Source: Odiellus spinosus
Taxonomy: Eukaryota > Arthropoda > Arachnida > Opiliones > Phalangiidae
Length of the DNA stretch: 64,000 bases
Assembly: GCA_963920705.1 (NCBI GenBank)
Contig: OY987227.1
Span: 20,051,434 to 20,115,433 of the forward strand
Direction: 5' to 3'
The notes beneath the pieces are model-generated. The model saw nothing but the letters and a program-made list of their open reading frames with translations, did not search any database and was not told the origin of the DNA. Shown here piece by piece: positions 11,201 through 23,355 of this stretch; the first letter of the stretch is position 1, and every line of letters begins with the position of its first letter. The position numbers and the translations under genes are program-made.

Positions 11201-14200
11201 TTAATATTTGTTTGTAATTTTTTTTACTGTTGGACTAGGCCTATTTAAACGATAAGAACTCGATAAAAAATCATTTGTTATTTGCATTCTCCCTAAAAGC
11301 CATTTAATCTATCCATTGAATTAAAGACAAATACGGTTCCAATGTAGTGTATTAAAAGCATATAAGAAGTATATAAAATCCCCCGGGGAAGTTCGATACA
11401 CTCTGCTAAGCATGATTTAGAAGTAGACCTAGTTCAATCCACTTTGCTAAGCGTAATTTAGAAATTGTTTAATCCACTTTGTTAACCTATTTTGAAATTA
11501 TTTTTACAATCCACTTTGCAGAGTTTATTTTAGAATGTTTTTCACCTTATTTTCTTTCGCGCAATTTAAAATTAAATATCAACAGTCTTATAAACATTAA
11601 GTTTCAAACACTTATTAAATTTTCAGTCATTCGAGCGGTTCATTTGCTACCTGGTCCGGCCAATTCCCTATTAGCGAACGCGTACGTAAAGGTATCACTG
11701 GCACCCGACAAAAGCCAGCTACTAAATTGGAGGAGTAAAATTACCAAGTCGACAAACAACCCTTTTTGGGGCTTTGAAATATCTATGTAAGAAAAGTTTG
11801 AAATATTTCACACCCAATTTCTTTCCACCATACTGTAAAAATACTCATTTTACCATAATGTATATATTTTCCACCTACTAAAGTCCCATTTCCGCCGAGA
11901 TGCTGAAGATGAGGCTCGTTATATCCGTTTGGAATCGGGAATCCAATAAAAAGTAAGATATGATATGTCTTCCGGTCTTTAACCCGTCATATTTTTGTGG
12001 TTTTTTTAAAGGGAGGGTGAAACGTTAGAGATAATATTATTACAATTTAACACTTGAGACTGTTGGTTTTTAAGCTTAACTATTTTGTTTTTAATATGGT
12101 TAGTGCCATCTAGGAGTAGTGAACCCCACCAATATTCTGAAAAACTAGAAGAAAAGTAGTACGAGCTTTGCCCTATAACTTACCAAGGCTTAAGAATATT
12201 ACTCGGAATTCTACCAAAAAATAAACGTGTGTAATTTGAACACACGAATCTATAAAAATCGTGATATGATACAGTTACAAATTATAATGCAGTAGTGTTG
12301 CTCATTATGACCCCGTTTCTGCCATGTTTCAGCACGATTGTAGAAACTTGACAGTTTTTCTATGAATTAGTTATTTTACTGCAACCTAGCTGCATGGTAT
12401 ATGCCTAATTTCAGCCATGAAATATTTTAACATTGTACTAGGTTTTGATTCTAACTCCTCTTGGACATCTTTTGAAACCTGATTTCAACATTTTACCATA
12501 GAAAATATAGTACATAGAATAGAAACTTCAGTTGTTAGCTGTCCCAATCCAATCTGGAGTTTTCAACTTCCGGAGATCAGTGCCACGCTATAGGGCGTGT
12601 TTTATTTTTCGTTCATCAAAGACTAAAAGCGCCAAGTCTATTATTTACTCTTCTCTATTTCTATCGACTACACAATGCCTGCTTGGTCACTCGGCGCCAA
12701 TAGGAGAGCTACCGGAAGTAGAAATACCAGAGCTACACCCGTCCCAAAAAAATTGTAAAGGCAATTCTGGAGCTTCAATTACTATATTTTCTATGGTTTT
12801 TACATTCCCTTTATAATACGGAAATGCTTTCACTCCTGTTTAAGAGAAGTTGTCATAATAGCGAAAGATGAGGTCAATGAAGGTAACACGAACCCTATAG
12901 GATTAATAATAGTCGTTGCCAACTTCCCTTAAACACGAATAAAGTGTTTCGTGGGCGTCCTGTCGCACGTGTATATCAAAATGTCTACTTTAGTTTACTT
13001 TCTTGGCTAAAAGGGGTCGAGAAACGTTTTTCTACTATATATATAATATCATTTAAGGGTAATAGTCATCTAAAATATATTTTCATATAAAAAATAGATA
13101 GCTTAGACAGATTTAAGATGTAAAGGAGAAAAGACCTCTACAAATAACATCATTTTCTTTTTTAGTTTTTTGACCGCGTCGTTTCTATTTATATTTCTTT
13201 AGACGCAGCGAATTCTTGGGATGCGCTACTTTTCGGATGGAGAATTTTTTACGGGTAAGTTCTCTGTAGTCTTTGGTTTTTTGACCCTGGATGTTTTGGG
13301 AAATAGAGATTAGAAAGTTTAAAATGGCATTTTAAAATTGTTTTTACAGATAATTTTATGATAATAGTATTATTAGGTTAAAATGTATACAACCTAAATA
13401 TGTTTTGATTTAATGATTTTTCCATTACATCGTTTTGAAGTAAAAATCACAATTTTTATTTCTTATATCATAAAATTATACTGCGAAAATATACTTTTTA
13501 TTTTAAAAGGAGTTGGTATCTTTAAAATTAAGTGATTTTTTAACTATTCTACTGTTAAAAACATTCGGAAAATGTTTCTGAATTGTGACAAAAAAACGAG
13601 AAAGATTCAGATTTTGGCTTTCAATTAATAGGAGAACCTCTGACTAATCGGTTTAAATCCATGCCGCTCGCTTCCTTTATAATCACCCTAGGGGTCAGTC
13701 ACTCAGCGTAATTGGTGTACAGGCTGTACCTTTAACTGTACAAAAGCGATACCGCGTAATATTTCAAATCCGTGCCTTAGACAGTGCTAAAATGAGTTAC
13801 GCGTAATCCGTAATCGGTGTGCAGAGAATCTGAGAGTTATTTACATTAATAGATATTTATGGCGCGTGCGTTATTATTATTATTATTTTTTTTGGACCTG
13901 AGGTGAGGACAATTTTCTTCAATTTGAGTTCAAGTGATCGACGGAAATAAATTGAGTTAAAAACGAACCTTACAGATAAGCCATTGTGGCTCGATTTGGC
14001 AAAACCTCTGTTGATCACTTTGATTAATTTATCGAGTTAAAAAAAAAAATATTTCGCAGGCGAAGAAAAATATTCGATATTAAATTTATTCACGGAGAAA
14101 GATATTTTCTTTTCAAAGTTTATTTCGTTTCGGATGTGTTTTTTTTAACCCCACGTCCCTAAGGTTAAGTATATTTAACCCCACACTACTAAGGTTTTCA

Positions 14201-17200
14201 TTCCCACCAACGTAATCTGGATTAGCCTTAATTCGGTATTATTATTCTTGCTTATATTAACTAGAGAAGGATTAGTTTTGTTTTTCATCTTCCTCGATCG
14301 AGATATCCCTTCTATAAATAGATTTTGGTTTTTATTCAGAGCTGGATCAGGTTCAGATTTTTTTTTCCAAGAAAAATGGTCTATCCCTACTACTTATTTC
14401 ATCTATACAGGGTGCGTGCTTGTAGTAATGTGCCCAGTGTTAAGGTAAATAGATTCGGACAAGAGGAAAACTATTTCTTCTAGACTTTAAACCCATTGGT
14501 TCTCTTCGGGAAGACAAAACGAGTAGTATATGGGGAAAGAGAATGAAATGCATTGATTTTTCTTCCGCGTGAAAACACGGCAAAACATTGACAATGAACC
14601 CTACGTAGAGCTATTTTTAGCAACGTATATTAATACATAGAGAATGGGAAAAAAAGTGGGTTTCTTCGGAAACGTGTAGTTGCGGGATACCTAGAAATAG
14701 GGTCAGATGTGTTTATCCACAAAAATGTTCTTAAAGGGAGAAGGTCCCAAAAACAAATCTATGAAATAAGATGCTGTGTTTTTTAATTGTGCAGTCAATT
14801 AAATGAAAGACGCTACATCTTTGGCTCAGTAAAATGCCCGCGACACACTCTTTGAATCGCCCTAAATCTCGATTATTTTCACGTGCACAATTGTGCGTAC
14901 AACAGCGCTTGTCGCGGATATTTTACGAAGTCAAAGGTGGGAAGTCTTTTGATTGTTCTCAGAATGTGTTAAACCAGAGGTATATAATAACCCCCTTCGG
15001 GGGGAAGTATGAAAGGTAGGCAAAATCGACGAACAACAAGTGCCCGGCGTAAATCGCGGCGGATCGATACACCGCATTATTCCCAAAAAATAGTTACACC
15101 ATTTTGAACCTCACAAAATTTTCCCTACGCACACTTCCGGAACTTGCGAGCTGAAGTCAACCTTCGACTCCATTTTAGCAGACAGCCTGACTCCTGAGAC
15201 AGGAAGTTCTAAACACAAATCGAGCCGTCTGGTTTATACAAAGACCATTTACTAGAGTAGCGACATTGAGAAGTCCAGCGCGAGCTAGTGGCCTAGATAG
15301 TCAGCAGCGGGCTCTTGTTGTTCGTGATTTTTAGCATTGGTAGTATAGGGGCTTTCATACTGCCCCCCGAAGAAATCTTTCTTTATTCGCAGTTAACATT
15401 GATCGTTTTGTTTCGTTTTTATGACCGATATAAAATTTGATCCCTTAATAGAGTGATTTTGGATTTTTTTGAGGAAGTTTTTCTTTCGTCTGATCGTTAA
15501 ACAATCAGACTGATTGATTTCAAGGCTTAAAGAAAACCTTGGAAAGTCTCAAGCCCATGAAAGAAACGGAATCTATATTCCACTTCCTTCCATGAACCAA
15601 ATAACGACCGATAAATTCTAGCATAATCATGGTAGTATCGCTCGCGGTAGACTGATAAGGACGTGGAAAACACCACTGTGTGGTAGTATATCCTTTTGAA
15701 AACACCATAATAATAGAAAAATAGCCCCGATGAAAAAATTCTATCTACTATATTCTGGTCAATCTATCATCTGACCGTCGAGGCCAATAGAATGGGGTAT
15801 CTCGCAAGGACATGATGACCCTATCCGATACCGAATCAAGGGAAAGTCAAATTTTTAATAGGTATATAAATAACCCTCGCCTTTTGCCCTATATGTATTG
15901 CCATATTTGCCTAGTTTCCTAATTGTTCTTCGACATAAGAATAATCTTATATCGAAATTTAAAGGGGAAGAGTCATACCGAGGGGTGCAACCCTCCTACA
16001 AATCTTGTAGTCAAATCGTTGAAATAACGAACAAATCTTCAAATCTTTCAAATCCTTAAAAAATATTCGTAATTCAGAACACGTTTTCAAAATCCGAATA
16101 AATCTCTAACCCCTTTAGAAAATATCTTGCAAATTCTGAACAAATATTTCAAATTCTGAACAAATCTTACAAATCCCTAACAAATCTTAAATCACTTCAA
16201 ATTCTAAATAAAAAAAATCTCCAATTCCTTAGGAAATAAAATAAAAAATAAATCTTCAAATTTCGAACAAATCTTCAGACTATCTGAAATCCCGAAAGTT
16301 TGTTGAGATTTCATTATCTCTTACAATGCTCGTTCGAGTATCGGTTCTCGGACCCCTCGGGTCCAACTCTATGAACTAACAAAACAAAATGCATTCAATA
16401 ATGCAAAGTATTCTAGGTCTTATTGGTTCACGATTGGTTTAATTATCATGAAAACTAAAAATTTAAGTACCAATTTCTTTAAATTTATTATTGAATAATC
16501 TATTTAAATATATTTCAACTTCCCTTTTTGGGACTGTAGCTATGTTTTGAAATATAGGAATTTATACAATTACGTTATACAAACTACAAAGAGCGAGCGA
16601 GAGGATAGTTTTTGTTTAACGTTCTTTTATAAGGAGGAGAAAAAAAAGAGGGTGGGGCAAAATACCAACGGCTTAACCTTGGCCGACTTCTTTGGGACAT
16701 TTCGTCCGTTTTTTACGAAAGAAGAAGAGCTATAGGAATCTCTGGGGTTTAGCGAAAAATTCTTATTCTTTAGAGAGCTTGCCGCTGGTATACTAGCGAC
16801 TACAAAGGTCCGAGTTCGCTCTTTTATGCTAATGATGGGCAGCGAGAAAGTTTTCAACGCGACAGCGATAATTTATATTCCATCTTTAAGTTCGCACCGC
16901 CTTCATATACAAAAAGGTTTCTGGGTAAATATTCGGATCGCGAATATTTCAAGTGAATAAAAAGTTTCTTAAAACATATTTTATTTCCAAACCTTTCGTT
17001 GACTTTTACTAGAAGTATATTTAAATTTTCATCTCAAAGGTTAAACATTTTCATCTATTCGTTCGCCGGTGTTTGTCTGCTTACAGAAATGTGCTAATTA
17101 ATGTATTTTCTAGAGTTTGTGAAGAGCTCAAGGCCCCAAGAGGGAGCCGTCGTAGCTCATTATCCCTAAAAAAAAAAAAAAAAAAAAAAATGTGAAAAAT

Positions 17201-18038
17201 TACCGTGATCTATTTCCCAAAACATTTTTTTTTTTCGTAAAACTAACTTTTTTTTATAAAATGATAAATTTCAGCTAGATTTGATTGAATTTATGTGCAA
17301 TTAAACTAATCCAACAAAAAAATGTACAAATATCAAACTAGAAATAAATTTAAAACTTACAGTAGGCTTAGCTGGATTAATAAAGATCCTGAATTTCTTC
17401 ACAGTGATGATTCAGCGACCAATGAGCATAGGCTCGTCGTTAAGGCGAGATCTAAATGTGACTCCCAATAACATTCGTTTGGTCACTGACACTTCAATAC
17501 GAAGAAATTCAGGATCTCCATACATCCAGCTAAGCCTATTTTCCTGGCAAGTTTTAAATTCATTTCTAGTTTAATATTTGCTTGTAAATTTTATTTCTGG
17601 TCGATAAGGTCTACTTAAACGATAAGGAATCGATAAAAAAGTACTTGTTGTTAGGTTGCATTCTCCCTTTAAATCTCTTTCTAGGGTTGTAAATAAGTTT
17701 ATTTTCCAACTGTTACAAAATGAAATTCTGTCCTTGACCTTAGTTTTACGTCTTTTCTTCAACCAGGTCGTATTTTTGCGGAATCTTTTGTGATGGGTTA
17801 AGAAAAAGCTCTTATAGCTCCTTTAAAGATTTGATTTTATATGTTTTTTTGGTTTTCTTTTTTTTTATATTGTCACAGAAGGGATTCGCGATTCGAGGAT
17901 GGTACAGAATTCTTTCTTTCGCACCCATGACTTCTAGAAAGATTATGTCCGGCTCCTCCATGGAAACTACGGTAGAAGGCAAAAAGAATTGCGACGCGTT
18001 CGCTTCACCCATCTCGGCTAAAAAGGATTCGATCTATG
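8226..18038 (+). CDS. C2-domain protein, RGS3-like C2 (partial gene model)
   Basis: The first coding exon, 8226-9974, starts at the first ATG after an in-frame TGA (8202-8204) and ends at CAG/GTAGGC (583 codons). It is unrecognised: a basic WFRNWFRP segment near residues 14-21, much probable disorder, a likely helix at about 209-270 and a hydrophobic block at about 393-457. C2 exons are 10625-10675 (KIKLTISL, NKLIVN), 11627-11786 (VIRAVHLLPG, YVKVSLAP), 11884-11952 (LVISVWNRESNK), 13203-13254 (RSEFLGCATF) and 17879-18038 (GWYRIL). All junctions between them agree in phase. An upstream exon ending at 10529 (PRGKEVVLG) fits the phase of 10625, but its acceptor and the link to exon 1 are unresolved because exon 1 ends in phase 0 and this exon needs phase 2. 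VWNR, LGC.F and GWY resemble RGS3. Calcium-binding aspartates are missing (ANAY where DPY is usual), so membrane or protein binding is probably calcium-independent. The last exon ends in phase 1, so coding continues downstream. Confidence 0.72.
10937..11298. mobile_element. TTAA-type MITE family A, copy 1
   Basis: The left end is TTAAAGGGAGAATGCAACCT and the right end is the inverted GCATTCTCCCT, where TTAA has decayed to AAAA. Internal inverted words flank the centre: GGCTTAACTGGATTCATGG and CCATGAATCCAACTAAGCC. About 360 bases, no coding capacity. It sits in the intron between the first two identified C2 exons. Confidence 0.92.
11953..13202. other. Intron of the C2 gene
   Basis: Bounded by the donor AA/GTAAGA and the acceptor TTTCTTTAG. 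It contains a 94-codon open frame (12532-12816) with no family resemblance and no splice context, which I do not treat as a gene. No repeat ends were recognised. Confidence 0.6.
14871..14958. repeat. Dispersed repeat around CACAATTGTGCGTACAACAG
   Basis: About 88 bases align with 43584-43670 (roughly 85% by eye), including GATTATTTTC, GTGCGTACAACAGCGC and GGGAGTCTTTTGATT. It lies immediately left of the element starting at 14974. It is non-coding, probably a fragment of a transposon family whose ends I cannot define. Confidence 0.75.
14974..15372 (-). mobile_element. Solo copy of the CCAGAGG element, unoccupied by nested insertions
   Basis: This is a related copy, in opposite orientation, of the 53851-55349 host element without either of its nested insertions. 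Its left end is CCAGAGGTATATAATAACCC followed by a CCCCCTTCGGGGG hairpin. The right end stops about 20 bases short of the full inverted end. At 15340-15346 the site that holds a 281-bp element in the other copy is intact (one copy of ATACTAC, read on the minus strand). Near 15072-15083 the second insertion site is also empty. Confidence 0.9.
16021..16290. repeat. Degenerate tandem repeat of CAAATC/TTCTGAACAAAT words
   Basis: The stretch is built from imperfect repetitions of about 18-20 bases such as CAAATTCTGAACAAAT and CTTCAAATC. The units are too diverged to count exactly. No coding potential. Confidence 0.7.
17310..17672. mobile_element. TTAA-type MITE family A, copy 2 (left end lost)
   Basis: The right half is intact and ends GTTGCATTCTCCCT then TTAA. 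The subterminal inverted words GGCTTAGCTGGATT and ATCCAGCTAAGCC are present. The left terminus AGGGAGAATGC is missing, so the copy is truncated. Confidence 0.88.
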
Positions 18039-19006
18039 GTAAATATTTAACTTTACAGGGAAATTTCTATACCTAGACGTTTTTCACCGAAAATAATCTT
18101 CTTTTATTGCTTTTTATGGGCCTAATCCTTGGAAGTTATTTCAAGGTGGTTGTGTACTGGGATTTAACAAAAAATATTGGTCACTTGACTATGGTATAGG
18201 GATTAGTTTGAATTTATTCACGGTTTGAATTAAATCGGCTAAGCTATAATTTGCTTTCTTTGGGGCCCAGAAACTCGGGAAACTTTTAGGATATAAATAA
18301 ATGTATAAGTCGCGAAAAGATCCATTCCAGATCTTGGCGGCAATTTCTGGCTTTGTACAAACATTGAACCGTATATTCGTTATTGCTAATTTAATCTTTA
18401 TATTTTTGTTTGAGAGGAGTTGACATAATGAAAATTAATCATGGACAATTAACAGAGTATTTAGACTTGCAAACCTATTATCATTTCGAAGTTCTTTAAA
18501 GAAGCCATGAGCGCCATTTCCAAACTGAAGTCAGTTTCAGGGTAAACACATATAATAGGGATTTGAAGCTTAATAGATTAACATGTCCGAACTGATAACC
18601 AGACGAAAAAATAAATAAATAAATTACTCTTGTCTTTTGTTAGGAACTGCGACACCGATCATTTCAGACTCTTGGTTGATTTGAATAATCTACTTCCGTA
18701 AACTGGTCGATTTTTATCGACATTTCCACGATACAACAAACTTTACGTACATTTTATTCAATCTTTTTTATATAGTAGTTATTTTAGTATACACTTGTTA
18801 AATAAAAACCTCCTATCTATTGATACTGGTAATTACTGAAAATAATCATGTTTTTTTGTATAAATAATTACTAAATTAGTATACTGTACTCGCATTAATT
18901 AGCCGGGGGGGGGGGGGGGGGGGGGCAATATTGCAGGGTCAATATAACTATAAAATAAGTTCATTTCTATTTTATGAGGTCCAGGGCAAGTGTGGCTTCA
19001 TACCAC

Positions 19007-19287
19007 CAAGGAGGATCAGAGAAGGAGAGGAAATGTGGGGACGGCGCGGTTCCTACTGCGTCGGCCTAAACTCCCACTCTGGGAGAACGGGGGTAGAGAC
19101 GTTTCGTGGTAAAATATTGTCGCGTGGGTAAAACGAATCCTTTATGAGACGCGCTAGCTAGCGACCACGTGACAACAGTTTACCTCGAGAATTTCCTATC
19201 CCCCCTTTCCACCCGAGTGGGAGGTTGGCTCTTCTCTCTCTAACTCAACGCAGCCCCACATTTCCTCTCCTTCTCTGATCCTCCTTG
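19007..19287 (+). mobile_element. 281-bp MITE (CAAGGAGGATCAG family), copy 1
   Basis: Inverted ends of about 34 bases begin CAAGGAGGATCAGAGAAGG and close with its complement. The interior is itself an imperfect palindrome centred on GCTAGCTAGC. It is flanked by an exact 7-bp target duplication ATACCAC (19000-19006 and 19288-19294). Non-coding and non-autonomous. The other copies are at 31987-32266 and 53904-54184. Confidence 0.96.
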
Positions 19288-21045
19288 ATACCACCTCGTA
19301 TCTGTTAACGAAATTTCGTCCAAAACTAATTGGCCAAGGGTCCCGTCTAGATAATTAATGATCAGTATTTAAATTAAGTTATTCGTAATTTCAATTGCAA
19401 TATCAGATTTATTTTAAATTTCAGATAATACGTTGTAAAATTTGAACATTTTCGATATTCCTCAGCGCCAATTTTTTTAATATCGATCTATCACCATTGA
19501 AGTTCCATTTTGTTATCAGTTTATGTTTCTATCTTTGCAGCTTTCATGGCCTATTCATGAACTTTATCTGATATAAGCTTATGAATTTTTTAAAGCACTC
19601 ATTGAATTAATGGAACGCTTTAAGATCGATTGCTTTAATATTTCCGAAAGAATATGATTTAGTTTGATAGCGTCACAAGGGAAGTGTTTTCAAGTCTTGA
19701 AAGTTAATTACAACCGTGCTTTTAAATTTTATTGGTTGAATAGATATTTAAAAAAAAACAACAAAAAACAAGGGACTGCTTGACCTTTAATTTCATCAAT
19801 GTCAGTTCTCTCGTTATATGAAATCCTATTTGGAATTTCTGAATCAAAACCCTTTTGAAATCTAAAATTCCCGGGATCTATGACGTCATTTAGATCCCCG
19901 TGGATTTAAAGAAAGGGGAGGAAATTATTGAATTAATGTTTATTTTGGCAACAAAGACTTCCTTTGGGAGCAGTTTTGCATAAAATGATAAAAGCCTCAT
20001 TCGACCGCTTTCATCCCCGTTCTATCCCACGTCGTGTTACTATTTTTAGGTTCCAGGGAAAATTTGACTGTTGATCTAAATTGGAAATGTTTGAAAGGGA
20101 TCGACTAAATCTCGATTCGTAAAATAATTTTCAGGAATACTTGTTATAAATGTCATTACGGGCTAAAAATAAAACACTTTTAGGTAGGAATACATTTTTT
20201 AATAATAAATGTTAAAAATTACAGTTTTGCTAATTAACTAAAAAGTTCTAAATTACGACAAATTATTCACAAACCTAAAAACTTCAATGGTAGCTATAGT
20301 ACACTAAGAGTGGCAGTTTCTTTTTCCTAAGAGATGATAAGAATAAGTTGAGAAGTAACCAGGGCAGTTATTAAGTTTAATATCTAACCAAAAGCAATAG
20401 TTCATAACGTATTCCAAAAAAGCAAACAAAGCAGGCAAAAATAGGAACTTACAAAACCTCGAACGAGGCTGCTTTGAATAAAAAAATAGCCAGAATGGCT
20501 CTGACGTCTCACAAAATCACAACATAGGCAGTCGCAGATACAAGGGGGCCCCAAAAAACACTAATAGGGAGCCGAAAATGAGTATCAAGCGTAAAAACAT
20601 AAAAAAATCTGCGATGATCTAAATAGGGGGAGCCGAAACTTACACTGAAAGCAGAGTTATATTACCAAAAATGTTATTTGAAATTACTTTTTTTGTTTTT
20701 AATTTTTATGTAAAAATATGGTTATATAAACATAAAATGTAGCATTTTAAATCGTCCAAAAACAATCGATGAATAATTATTCGTGTTCAGGACATGTAAA
20801 AAATTTAAATCACTAGGCGTTCGAAACGCCTCGGCAGGCAACGTACTTATTTCCAGCCCTGGCGACTACAGACTTTTTTATTGAAGATTAGTCAACGACT
20901 CAACGTGGTGAGGTTTTACCCCAATTTGGAAGCGTAGGCTAGTAATTTTACGGTACAAAGTTCGTCAATTTTTCTTTTCGCGATTTCTAAAAACATAAAA
21001 ATAAACTACTGAACGTCTTCAAGTTGGAATTATCATTTTTTAATC

Positions 21046-21079
<34 letters not shown>

Positions 21080-21555
21080 CCATTCTGACGCTATACGTAT
21101 ACGAAACCGCGCTATAATTTTCAATCCGTTGGCCGTCGCTCGAGTCAAGTTCCGCCCACATCAGCCGACACCATGGCAGCTAAAGGGCGATGTAATACAG
21201 TCGAAACGAAAAGGAGTCGGAGTTTATTCGGATTTAAATTAAAAACGAGTTGCGCGCATATCGAAAATAAGAATGGTCATCGGCTAAAATTAAACGGGTG
21301 AAAATTATTACGCGAATGAGAATCGTCAATCGACCTCATCGCGGCATCGGATGTACTTTTAGAAAGATTTTAAAACTGCGACACGTGAGAAGCCAGGCGT
21401 AGGACACGGCGTAGGTGGATTTGATTTTGAAGTCGTGTAACGCAATGGCATGGAATAATAAGCAATGGATTTTGTGAATTCCGGGTTCCGATTTATTACG
21501 TTCGTCGCGCTAAGCCTCGGCCTCGGGCTGTGAAGCTTCTTCGCCTTTACTCTTT

Positions 21556-21610
21556 GCATAGCCTCCTCGATCACGCGCTTCGGCTGCGCTCGCGCTATAG
21601 AAGCCCCGGC
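21556..21610 (-). repeat. Perfect 55-bp GC-rich inverted repeat, left member
   Basis: All 55 bases are the exact reverse complement of 23301-23355. The sequence is far more GC-rich than its surroundings, with words such as GCGCGAGCGCAGCCGAAGCG. Frames crossing the two copies share a peptide containing ARAQPKRVIEEA, a consequence of the shared DNA and not evidence of a gene. Confidence 0.95.
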
Positions 21611-22159
21611 AAAGAAAAAAATTAACATGTGTTTGAGAGAATAAATGGGAAATTAAAACTCCCCCAAAAGACGGCGCGAAAAAGCACTAAAATGTAGGGG
21701 GGAAAAGTCGAGGGGAGAAACAAATTCTTGTCTAAAGTTCTAAATTTACGCTCCAGCTTCCAGATTTTTTAACCACATCTAATTAAGTATGTACGGATAA
21801 TTTACAAATTAATTCCAAGCCTTTGAGAATTACAGATTTGGCGTTAATAATTGTTGAAACTAGCGAACCTATTATTTTTCTTTACTGACGGAGCTTTTTG
21901 TGGTTTTCACCTATTGCGCGGGGTTCTTTTTAAATCTAAAGCCTTGATCCATTAACACAGGCACTGCAGTCACGCTGTTGATGCTATTTATAAACTTACA
22001 TTCTAATTTCACCCTCTGATTTGATTTTTATTCTATGACAATATACTATTTTACTCAAAAACAAGTGTTAAAATTAATAAGGTTACAATTGTGAGAATTG
22101 ATAAGAGAGAGAAATTACTAAATTTTGAAGCCGGGTAATAGGCCTTATTATAAAATAAT

Positions 22160-22345
22160 CTTGGAAACGAATAAAAGAACCGTTAAAAAGCACCCGTTTG
22201 TATTGAAGATGGTCCCTTTTTTCAAGGCTGGTACAAAGTGTAGGATTTTCTATACTTTTTCCAGCCTTGAAACTAACAAAAAGAGCCGTTAAATAGAACT
22301 CGTTTATAAGGAATATGGGACATTTTTTCAAGGTTGAGACGTAGT
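22160..22345. repeat. Diverged tandem pair, period about 105 bp
   Basis: The segment from 22161 and the segment from about 22266 share TTGAAAC, AAAAAGAGCCGTTAAA-like and TTTTTTCAAGGCTG words in order. This is an old two-copy duplication without coding content. Confidence 0.65.
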
Positions 22346-22775
22346 CGGAATTTATGTTATCGTCTATTCGGGACAACTCGGTTTTCAAACCACTCTTCCC
22401 TGTTTCGGCGCGAAAATCTAAATACGGCGGTCTTCTCTTGTCTTTTCGTAGGATACAGTTGTCTAAAACTTTTGAGAGCTCTATGATGGGTATTTATTTC
22501 CTAGTAGTACATCACATTCTTGTACACTAACTTGTAAGAAATCCCTTAATATTTTCGTAAACAATAGCATTGTGGAATGAGAGTCCCCAAATAATTTGAG
22601 ATTCTCTTTAAATTTAAAACATTCACCACCATCTTAACCTATGATCAGATAGTAGTAGTATCAATATGTTGTAAAAAATATATTTATAAAACTATACCAA
22701 TATAAGATTGCCCCGAACAACATTTTTTCCAAACCTAGTTATTTAATCTAATCTAGGGTTGTAAGGCGAAATATT

Positions 22776-23122
22776 TCCCTAACCATATTTCGTAATTTTA
22801 GGGTGATAAATTTAAATTAAAAATTAATTATCAATGTAAGGTGGTAGCGTGTAAGTTGTGAAATTTTGGAAGAGAAGTTTTTTTTGCCGTTTTCAAAACT
22901 ATAATGAGAGTAGATTAACACTAATCTATTATCATTATAGTTAAATACCTATGTATGGCATTTGGAAAATGGCAGGAAAACTTCTCTCCCAAAATTTCAA
23001 AACTTACCCGAGTTAATGATTGAAGCACGCGGTAAAGCTTTGCACACGCTATAATCTTACGTTTATATTTAATTTTTTACTTAAAAACTAATCACCCTAA
23101 AATTATGAAACCTGGTTAGGGA
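22776..23122. mobile_element. Inverted-repeat element with TCCCTAACC ends
   Basis: The left end TCCCTAACCATATTTCGTAA and the right end are imperfect inverted copies for about 30 bases, sharing TAATTTTAGGGTGAT. A second inverted pair lies inside: GAAATTTTGG near 22860 and CCAAAATTTC near 22990, then TATAATGA and TCATTATA. Total about 347 bases, without a clear target duplication. Confidence 0.82.
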
Positions 23123-23300
23123 GATAAAATAAACTAATTTGCAAAACATATATTTTAATTGTGGCTTTTAAAAATCATTAAAGACCAGAAAAGGGCAAAA
23201 CCCTTCAAATTTGGTCAGTTTCCCCCCTTTGAGACGTGCATCAGTTTGGGGGAGTTTTGTAAATCTCGAGAATTCATTTATTCGCGATTTTCGGCCGATT

Positions 23301-23355
23301 GCCGGGGCTTCTATAGCGCGAGCGCAGCCGAAGCGCGTGATCGAGGAGGCTATGC
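23301..23355 (+). repeat. Perfect 55-bp GC-rich inverted repeat, right member
   Basis: Exact reverse complement of 21556-21610, about 1.7 kb away. The flanks of the two copies do not match, so the shared block has sharp edges. The family is not recognised. Confidence 0.95.

Larger units (their letters stand above)
13255..17878. other. Long intron of the C2 gene, repeat-filled
   Basis: It runs from donor CGG/GTAAGT to acceptor TTGTCACAG. It contains a TTA microsatellite near 13870, the dispersed repeat 14871-14958, the element at 14974-15372, a degenerate repeat block at 16021-16290, a 23-base A run at 17168-17190 and a family A MITE at about 17310-17672. No further exon was recognised. Confidence 0.6.

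Noticed and set aside
12532..12816. 94-codon plus-strand frame in the C2 gene intron
   Set aside because: No recognisable family and no acceptor/donor pair that keeps phase with the C2 exons.
21359..21628. Frames sharing ARAQPKRVIEEA at two loci as a conserved protein motif
   Set aside because: The shared peptide comes from the perfect 55-bp inverted DNA repeat; the rest of each frame is unrelated.
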